Of a stretch of 11,456 nucleotides of DNA, positions 7,183-11,456 are shown in pieces. Under the pieces are notes generated by a model. It worked only from the letters and a program-made list of their open reading frames with translations. It was not told where the DNA came from and made no database searches. The stretch's first letter is position 1. Each line of letters opens with the position of its first letter. This DNA is from Oscillospiraceae bacterium (GTDB lineage: Bacteria; Bacillota_A; Clostridia; Oscillospirales; Ruminococcaceae), in assembly GCA_017523995.1 (NCBI GenBank), contig JAFWUX010000187.1, positions 1 through 11,456 on the forward strand, written 5' to 3'. The translations under genes and the position numbers were made by a program.

Positions 7183-8529
7183 CTACCGGTCCATATCTTC
7201 AAAGGCTTCAAGACCGCGCCGGACCTGCACCTTTGTGTCGCCGTGCCGCACAAAGAGCATCGTCACAAATGCAAGCAGGACAAAAGCCGCACAGTAGGGG
7301 AACAGCGTCATATAGCTGACATGTTCCAGCAGCGCACCCGCACAGATCGGCGTTGCGACCTGCGCAATCATGCTGAATGTGTAATAATATCCGGTGAAGC
7401 GACCGGTTTCGGAGCCCCTGCACATCTCAAGCACCATCGGCAGCGAGTTGACATTGATAAACGCCCAGCCCACGCCGACCAGAAAGAACAGGATATAGAG
7501 AAAGCTGCGGAATTCATCGGAAATGCAGGTATATCCAAAGACGCTGAAAAAGCTCCCCGAGAGCAGCAAAATGCCGAGCAGAATCGTCTTTCTGCGCCCC
7601 AGCCTGCCCGCCAGCATGCCCGAGGGGATAAAGAACACAATCGCGCCCGCGGTTGCGATTGTCAGACAGAGCGAAGCATCGCCGAGCCCGAGATTCCAGA
7701 CCGCATCCGCGTAGGTGGTAAACCATGTCTCCATCGCATTGTAGCCCATGTACCAGAGTGCAACGGAAAAGAGCAGCAGAATCAGGCTTTTCTTCACCTC
7801 TTTCGGCAGCCGCTCCGTGTGATCTTCGGTTTCCACCGCAAGATTCTCCTCCGGATGCGCCTTTTCATAGGCAAGCATCTTTTCATGCAGCTGCACCTCA
7901 TTGACAAAGAACATCAGCACAATCAGCGAAAGAATCATGATGCCCGCCACAACCAGAAACAGCGGCAGATAGTCAACATGCTCCGCATTCTGCGTTTTGC
8001 CGGAGGGATACATGATTTTTGCGATCACCAGATAGATGATGCCGCCGAGCGCCCCCATGAGATTGATGATCGCGTTTGCCCTGCTGCGCAGCGGCTTCGG
8101 CGTGACGTCCGGCATCAGCGCGACCGCAGGGCTGCGATACGTCCCCATTGCAACGAGAATGCACCCCAGCACGCAGACAAACACAACCGTTGTTGCCGTC
8201 TTCGGTTCGCGGAAATAGGCGTTATCCAGAAACGGGATCAGCAGCATCAGAAAAACCGCCGCGATACTTCCGCCGAGAATAAACGGTCTGCGCTTTCCCA
8301 TTTTCGCGCGGCAGCGGTCCGAGAGTCCGCCGAACAGCGGCAGCAGAAACAGTGCAAGAATATTATCCGCCGCCATAATCGCGCCGGAAAAGCTTTTGTC
8401 CATGTGAAAGGTCTTTGTCAGCATCAGCGGAATGACATTGTTGTACATCTGCCAGAATGCCAGAATCGAAAGAAATGCAAATCCCACGCGGATGGTCTGC
8501 CATGTGTTCAGTTTGAGCTTTGAATCCAT
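7183..8529 (-). CDS. MFS transporter, sugar-porter (SLC45/sucrose-transporter-like) type
   Basis: Integral membrane carrier of 448 residues with about 12 hydrophobic segments, a usual MFS length. The first cytoplasmic loop motif, GGLSDRCRAKMGKRRPF at about 67-83, has the SDR-x5-GKRRPF form seen in sucrose and disaccharide carriers of the SLC45/GPH-like group. The second half repeats a shorter version, GMLAGRLGRRKT. The substrate is most likely a sugar or oligosaccharide, driven by a cation gradient; which one cannot be read from sequence. An upstream in-frame ATG at 8545-8547 exists, but AGGGGA (8536-8541) lies inside that extension and 6 nt before ATG 8527-8529, so the latter is chosen. Monocistronic, with its own consensus promoter, convergent with the GH43-dockerin gene. 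Uptake of its products is an attractive but unproved link. Stop TAG. Confidence 0.9.
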   Translation of the reverse strand: MDSKLKLNTWQTIRVGFAFLSILAFWQMYNNVIPLMLTKTFHMDKSFSGAIMAADNILALFLLPLFGGLSDRCRAKMGKRRPFILGGSIAAVFLMLLIPFLDNAYFREPKTATTVVFVCVLGCILVAMGTYRSPAVALMPDVTPKPLRSRANAIINLMGALGGIIYLVIAKIMYPSGKTQNAEHVDYLPLFLVVAGIMILSLIVLMFFVNEVQLHEKMLAYEKAHPEENLAVETEDHTERLPKEVKKSLILLLFSVALWYMGYNAMETWFTTYADAVWNLGLGDASLCLTIATAGAIVFFIPSGMLAGRLGRRKTILLGILLLSGSFFSVFGYTCISDEFRSFLYILFFLVGVGWAFINVNSLPMVLEMCRGSETGRFTGYYYTFSMIAQVATPICAGALLEHVSYMTLFPYCAAFVLLAFVTMLFVRHGDTKVQVRRGLEAFEDMDR

Positions 8530-8570
8530 TTTCCGTCCCCTTGTCATTTGTTAGAAGGATATATTTATAT

Positions 8571-8599
8571 AGTATAGCACATTCAGGATGTATTGTCAA
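8571..8599 (-). promoter_or_regulatory. Near-consensus sigma-A promoter of the MFS transporter
   Basis: On the minus strand, -35 TTGACA (8594-8599), a 17-bp spacer and -10 TATACT (8571-8576) with an extended TGC in front of it. The transcript would start near 8564, about 35 nt before the chosen ATG. Confidence 0.85.
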
Positions 8600-8689
8600 C
8601 ACAAACGCCGTTCCGGTGTTCCTCCGCCTGACAGAGAAACTCACATTTCCGCCCGTCATGCAGATACCGGCGATATGAACAACATAAAG

Positions 8690-8724
8690 AAAGCTGAGCC
8701 GGAAAATCACCGGCTCAGCTTTTT
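8690..8724. terminator. Intrinsic terminator between the tRNA-like gene and the MFS promoter
   Basis: Perfect 12-bp stem AAGCTGAGCCGG (8691-8702) with CCGGCTCAGCTT (8710-8721), 7-nt loop. The plus-strand tail is five T (8720-8724). On the minus strand the tail is TTTCTTT, weaker but plausible. No plus-strand gene lies just upstream, so its most likely job is to end the minus-strand tRNA-like transcript. Confidence 0.75.
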
Positions 8725-8765
8725 CATAGCGGCTGCCCGAACATCAGGCTTGTGTGAGCAAAAAA

Positions 8766-8838
8766 AGCCCCCGGCGAGATTTGAACTCGCATCAACAGGA
8801 TTTGAAGTCCTGCTCTCTGGCAATTGAGTTACGGAGGC
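8766..8838 (-). tRNA. tRNA-like gene with anticodon UCA (predicted UGA-reading), not tRNA-Sec architecture
   Basis: A complete cloverleaf can be folded. Acceptor GCCTCCG pairs with CGGGGGC (7 bp, one G-U). Then U8 A9, a D-arm with three good pairs (CTC/GAG), anticodon stem CAGGA/TCCTG, loop CTTCAAA with anticodon UCA at 8803-8805, a short 5-nt variable loop, and T-arm GCGAG/CTCGC with loop TTCAAAT. The body is 72 nt plus U73; no CCA is encoded and a run of seven T starts at once. Bacterial tRNA-Sec has an 8-bp acceptor, a long variable arm and G73; none of these is here, although the anticodon loop is identical to that of E. coli tRNA-Sec. Oddities: G18 is followed by C instead of G19, and pair 10-25 is A-A. 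The end G1-C72, C2-G71, U73 partly matches glycine identity in E. coli. Charging amino acid unknown; a non-decoding tRNA mimic is also possible. Confidence 0.8.
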
Positions 8839-8839
8839 A

Positions 8840-8920
8840 TAGAAACGCATGCCGGAAACCGAACTGATATGATCCTGCGCGTCCGCAATCATGCAGCTTG
8901 TTTCACGGGTTCCGATTGTT
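8840..8920 (-). ncRNA. Folded leader between promoter and tRNA-like gene
   Basis: From the predicted start near 8920 the transcript runs about 80 nt before the tRNA body. On the minus strand, CGGAACC (8908-8914) can pair with GGTTTCCG (8853-8860, one bulged base). Inside, AGCTG/CAGTT, ATGAT/ATCAT and TGCG/CGCA stack into one long interrupted hairpin with a GACG loop. It could be a 5' precursor trimmed by RNase P or a regulatory leader. I do not recognise it as a known family. No reading frame with a ribosome site is seen in it. Confidence 0.45.
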
Positions 8921-8926
8921 GTACCC

Positions 8927-8955
8927 ATTATAGCACAGCGCCCGGGAAATGTCAA
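8927..8955 (-). promoter_or_regulatory. Perfect consensus promoter of the tRNA-like gene
   Basis: On the minus strand, TTGACA (8950-8955), exactly 17 bp, TATAAT (8927-8932), with TGTGC before the -10 (extended motif). All twelve consensus bases match, as expected for a stable-RNA gene. This argues that the UCA tRNA-like sequence is expressed and not a relic. Confidence 0.9.
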
Positions 8956-8990
8956 GTAAACGGTGATATATGTTAGAGAATGCTCTGCGG

Positions 8991-9025
8991 TAAAAACGGG
9001 AACCGGCTGTGTGTCGGTTCCCGTA
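8991..9025 (-). terminator. Intrinsic terminator of the LRR-dockerin gene
   Basis: Stem ACGGGAACCG (8996-9005) with CGGTTCCCGT (9015-9024), 9-nt loop, followed on the minus strand by five T (8992-8996). It begins about 11 nt after the TAA stop. Confidence 0.9.
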
Positions 9026-9035
9026 CTTCATCGTA

Positions 9036-10625
9036 TTACTTTTGTATCAGCATTCGTTTGAGCAGTGTCAGATCAATGGCATTCAGCTTGCCGTCACTGT
9101 TCATGTCACCGGCGCTCCAATTTGTCATTCTGGCTGAATCACCGGTTGTCAGCCACTCCACCAGAAGTTCTGCATCCGTTGCGCTGATCTTTCCGTCTGC
9201 ATTGATATCGCCTTGTACTGTCTCATCAAGCGAAACAAAAGTATACCCGTTTTCAGCGGCATAAAACTGTGCTTCCGTATCAGAATACCCTTTGATGACG
9301 CAGTCTTCATCAGCAATCAGAATCTGCTCTGCGGTCAGCGGATCAATCAGCACACCTTTCTGGATATACGGATTATGTAGCACGCCCACGATTTCAGTGC
9401 TTTTCGGAATCGTCAGTTCTCTCAGGGCTGTACCGGAAAAAGCATCCTGCCCTAAATATTTCAGATTATCCGGCAGCGTCACTTCTTCCAGTTTGGACAG
9501 ATCTTTAAATGCCCAGCAAGCAATTTCCTCTGCACTGGTGATTACAGCCGACTTTACTTCAGGACATCGCGAACATACACGTAACTCAATCTTCTTTACA
9601 TGCAGACTGACGGATTCCAGTTTCGGACAGGACATAAAGAGTCCATCCGAGAGTTCCAGTTCCGGCGCATAGATTTCCGCTTTCTTTAGATACGGCATAT
9701 TGACAAAAGTCTGAACATTGGTATAACATTCCGGAATCACCAGTTTCGTAATTCCGGTATCTGCAAGTCTTGCGGATATACTGGTCACAGTATATCCGTC
9801 CAGTTTATCCGGCAATATCACCGGTTCAGTAATCGGCTCCACATCGCTTTCATTCGGCAGCGTACATCCGATGATCTGCGCCGTTCCGGCGGCATCATCC
9901 GTTACGATGTATTCCCAGAACCCGGAAGTATGCACCTCCAAGTTGTGATTCTCAATCCATCGCTCAGCTTGGATGTCACCGGCATAGAGAATACCTCCGT
10001 CTGTTTGTTCTACCCAGTTTCCGAAACAAAAATCTGCAACACGATCCGCTTCTTCCGGATCCGGCATCTTATCAAATCTGATTTGATAAAATGGACCGCC
10101 TGCACCTGCCTGTGCGACCACACGCTCACGCCCGTTATCATCTAGCCAATATTCATCAATCTCGGATGGCTGACCAAATTCATATGCGGCGTATAAATCA
10201 TAGTACGCAATATCAGGATAAAAAGGAATGGGGATATATCCGGTCATATCAGCAAGCAGTTTCTGATTATCCAGTGAAATGCGTTCCGGCGCAACACCAG
10301 TTTTGATCGTCTGCCGCGCATACGGACACAGAAGCAGCTGCGGCGCGCTGCGCTCTGTAAGAAAGATCGTTCGGCAAAGTGCAAGCTGATCGGGTGTCAG
10401 TGCGTTCTTGTCTGTCACATAAAGACTGTATTTAAGGAATCGTTCAAACAGTTCATCATCTGTTGACAGCGCGGTCTGTTTCTTTGGCAGCTGATTTTCC
10501 AAATAAAGGGAGCGCTGATATTGCATAGCCTCGTCATTCTCAGCATACGCAAATACTGCTTGCTGAGACATAAAAATGATTGATGCCAGAAGCGGGCTGA
10601 TTATTGCTAACATTCTTTTTTTCAT
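9036..10625 (-). CDS. Secreted BspA-like leucine-rich repeat protein with C-terminal dockerin
   Basis: Predicted cellulosome-associated protein of 529 residues. Signal peptide at about 1-26 (MKKRMLAIISPLLASIIF, cleavage near AVFA or AYA). Residues 30-250 match no family I recognise. About 255-465 carries irregular BspA-type leucine-rich repeats, for example ITKLVIPECYTNV, CPKLESVSL, and LEEVTLPDNLKYLGQDAFSG followed by LRELTIPKST. The C-terminus (471-529) is a type I dockerin with calcium loops from Asp473 (DINADGKISATD) and Asp507 (DMNSDGKLNAID). There is no catalytic domain I can name, so binding or adhesion on the cell-surface complex is the best guess. AAGGTG at 10632-10637, 6 nt before ATG 10623-10625, fixes the start; TTG at 10640 and the ATG at 10629-10631 are less likely. 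Own promoter and terminator. Visibly more A/T-rich than the GH43 gene. Confidence 0.9.
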   Translation of the reverse strand: MKKRMLAIISPLLASIIFMSQQAVFAYAENDEAMQYQRSLYLENQLPKKQTALSTDDELFERFLKYSLYVTDKNALTPDQLALCRTIFLTERSAPQLLLCPYARQTIKTGVAPERISLDNQKLLADMTGYIPIPFYPDIAYYDLYAAYEFGQPSEIDEYWLDDNGRERVVAQAGAGGPFYQIRFDKMPDPEEADRVADFCFGNWVEQTDGGILYAGDIQAERWIENHNLEVHTSGFWEYIVTDDAAGTAQIIGCTLPNESDVEPITEPVILPDKLDGYTVTSISARLADTGITKLVIPECYTNVQTFVNMPYLKKAEIYAPELELSDGLFMSCPKLESVSLHVKKIELRVCSRCPEVKSAVITSAEEIACWAFKDLSKLEEVTLPDNLKYLGQDAFSGTALRELTIPKSTEIVGVLHNPYIQKGVLIDPLTAEQILIADEDCVIKGYSDTEAQFYAAENGYTFVSLDETVQGDINADGKISATDAELLVEWLTTGDSARMTNWSAGDMNSDGKLNAIDLTLLKRMLIQK

Positions 10626-10650
10626 GTCCATCACCTTCAAAGTATAAAGT

Positions 10651-10670
10651 ATACATGAATGTATTTCATG
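10651..10670. repeat. Small overlapping inverted repeats in the leader of the LRR-dockerin gene
   Basis: ATACAT-GA-ATGTAT (10651-10664) overlaps CATGAA-TGTAT-TTCATG (10654-10670). They lie between the promoter and the ribosome site and may fold in the mRNA or bind a regulator. Short and A/T-rich, so chance is possible. Confidence 0.35.
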
Positions 10671-10694
10671 GGAACGGTTGAAAAAACATCTGTC

Positions 10695-10730
10695 ATACTA
10701 ATTATACATTAGTATAACGGCTGTTGTCAA
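10695..10730 (-). promoter_or_regulatory. Promoter of the LRR-dockerin gene overlapped by a palindrome
   Basis: On the minus strand, -35 TTGACA (10725-10730), 18-bp spacer, -10 TATAAT (10701-10706). A perfect inverted repeat, ATACTAAT-N5-ATTAGTAT (10695-10715), covers the -10 and part of the spacer. That is the position of a classical repressor operator. Confidence 0.75.
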
Positions 10731-10864
10731 CCCAATCCGCAATTGGCATCATGTACAAAAAGCGGACTCGAATTTCTCCGTTTTCAACAAACGCCATTTT
10801 CGCAAGAAATTTCAAATCAGCTCAAAAATTCGTCTCGTTGATCGCTCAAAAAGCGCGCAGCTTG

Positions 10865-10903
10865 GTGTCCAAATTTCTCCGCAGTGTCCAAATAGTGTCC
10901 AAA
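10865..10903. repeat. Three direct copies of GTGTCCAAA
   Basis: Copies at 10865-10873, 10884-10892 and 10895-10903, so spaced 19 and 11 bp. Short same-orientation repeats close to a recombinase gene fit arm-type integrase binding sites; this is inference. Confidence 0.7.
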
Positions 10904-10916
10904 GCCCATTTGGCAA

Positions 10917-10957
10917 TAAAATACGCTGTTCTCCGAATATCAGAAAACAGCGTATTT
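10917..10957 (-). terminator. Hairpin, probable terminator downstream of the recombinase gene
   Basis: AAATACGCTGTT (10919-10930) pairs with AACAGCGTATTT (10946-10957). The minus-strand tail reads TATTTTATTG through the stem end, so T-rich but interrupted. It could instead be a site used by the recombinase. Confidence 0.55.
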
Positions 10958-11136
10958 ACGAAATATTCATGAGTGAGAAATGAGGGGTTCGAACTTTTCT
11001 TTTCTTTTTCAAAGTGTCGTATTTGCGTGCTTTTCCGCCGCAAAAATCGCGTCGAGTGCACGTCGGGTGCACGGAGCACAATCTCTGACTGCCAGAACCC
11101 CGAATTTAAGCGATTTAAGTGGCAGAAATGAGGGTT

Positions 11137-11456
11137 TTACGCCCTCAGTATATCGTTGAAGAAATCGTCGATCTGTTTGTCAACACGTTTGCGTTCATCG
11201 GTGAAAGTGTGCTGATAAACATTCTTGAGTGTCGCATTGGTAGACCATCCGCCGCGTTCCATTGCATACTTGTCCGGGACACCGAGCATGAGCATAATCG
11301 AAGCGTTCAAGTGCCGCAGATCATGGAACGTCATCTCGTAACCGTTGGCTGCCGTCAGCTTCTTGAAATGTTTCCGAATCACCTGATAGCTCTGCGGAAC
11401 AATGAAGTCATCCTCATGTTTATGCGGAATCGCCTGGATCAACTGAAGAAGATACT
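11137..11456 (-). CDS. Tyrosine recombinase/integrase, C-terminal part (runs off the window)
   Basis: Only the last 106 or so codons are inside the window; the frame stays open to position 11456, so the true start lies beyond it. The piece holds the end of the catalytic domain: FHDLRHLNASIMLMLGVP with the catalytic His and Arg of the HxxR box, then GGWSTNATLKNVYQHTF with Trp in the place often held by His/Trp and the nucleophile Tyr encoded at 11215-11217. The tail is short and charged and ends with TAA. The pattern fits phage or conjugative-transposon integrases of Firmicutes, which excise and integrate elements at specific att sites. It faces the dockerin gene across the repeat-bearing stretch, suggesting that the element extends to the right. 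Confidence 0.92.
   Translation of the reverse strand, partial: YLLQLIQAIPHKHEDDFIVPQSYQVIRKHFKKLTAANGYEMTFHDLRHLNASIMLMLGVPDKYAMERGGWSTNATLKNVYQHTFTDERKRVDKQIDDFFNDILRA

Larger units (their letters stand above)
10731..11136. other. Gene-free stretch with repeats, possible attachment-site region of a mobile element
   Basis: No credible gene. It contains three copies of GTGTCCAAA, the hairpin at 10917-10957, a tandem pair GTCGAGTGCAC/GTCGGGTGCAC (11051-11072), twin ATTTAAG (11104-11110 and 11113-11119) enclosed by CTGCCA (11089-11094) and TGGCAG (11120-11125), and a tRNA T-loop-like GGGGTTCGAAC near 10983-10993. Repeats of this sort directly downstream of a tyrosine recombinase gene suggest arm-type sites and an attachment core. 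No duplicate core was found, so the junction cannot be placed. Confidence 0.4.

Noticed and set aside
6729..7297. Plus-strand frames repeating HTLSPSRSNGVWFYDSC-like peptides
   Set aside because: They are products of the 179-bp tandem repeat. The period is not divisible by three, there is no ribosome site, and hairpins dominate the sequence.
7027..8523. Plus-strand open frame of 498 codons opposite the transporter
   Set aside because: It runs through the 179-bp repeat and antisense to an obvious membrane transporter, with a composition (Arg, Gln, His) typical of antisense shadows.
8766..8838. Reading the RNA gene as a standard tRNA-Sec
   Set aside because: Anticodon and anticodon loop fit, but the acceptor is 7 bp, the variable loop is 5 nt and the discriminator is U, unlike bacterial tRNA-Sec.
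8707..8955. 82-codon minus-strand frame across the leader and tRNA-like gene
   Set aside because: It overlaps a stable RNA gene, includes the promoter, and has no ribosome site or recognisable domain.
10983..10993. GGGGTTCGAAC as remnant of a tRNA 3' end used as attachment site
   Set aside because: The T-loop-like core is there, but the flanks do not form an acceptable T stem or acceptor, so it may be chance.
10724..11079. Short frames of 77 and 82 codons between the dockerin and recombinase genes
   Set aside because: They begin at TTG or GTG without ribosome sites, cross hairpins and direct repeats, and resemble no protein family.

Overview
The window looks like chromosomal DNA of a cellulosome-forming Gram-positive gut or rumen anaerobe, most likely a Ruminococcus-type Oscillospirales bacterium. 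The evidence is two secreted proteins carrying type I dockerins with the DxNxDG calcium loops typical of ruminococcal cellulosomes, a two-module GH43 arabinan/arabinoxylan enzyme, sigma-A type promoters, strong Shine-Dalgarno sites and a Firmicutes-style OmpR two-component pair. This is inference from protein families; the species is not identified.

Left part (1-2930): a minus-strand two-gene operon encodes an OmpR-type response regulator followed 14 bp later by an atypical sensor kinase that lacks a HAMP domain and a clear G1 box. It is divergent from the large plus-strand gene at 2933, so the intergenic stretch holds back-to-back promoters. The plus-strand gene encodes a 1251-residue secreted enzyme: GH43 endo-arabinanase-like module, accessory domains, an internal dockerin, a second GH43 module and a C-terminal AbfB/CBM42-like domain. 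A strong hairpin sits in its 5' leader. The enzyme would be anchored to a scaffoldin and cut arabinose-containing plant polymers outside the cell.

Middle (6689-9035): a bidirectional terminator ends the enzyme gene. It is followed by two near-identical 179-bp tandem repeat units plus a partial third, each rich in inverted repeats. A convergent MFS transporter with a sugar-porter signature follows and could import released sugars, though nothing in the sequence proves this. Upstream of it lies a minus-strand tRNA-like gene with a perfect consensus promoter, a folded leader, a canonical 72-nt cloverleaf and anticodon UCA. It would read UGA, yet it is not built like tRNA-Sec. This is the most unusual element in the window.

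Right part (9036-11456): a minus-strand, more A/T-rich gene encodes a secreted protein with BspA-like leucine-rich repeats and a C-terminal dockerin; a palindrome overlaps its promoter. Beyond it is a gene-free stretch with three copies of a 9-bp repeat, a hairpin and a tandem 11-bp repeat, then the C-terminal part of a tyrosine recombinase cut by the window edge. This suggests the end of an integrated mobile element extending to the right.
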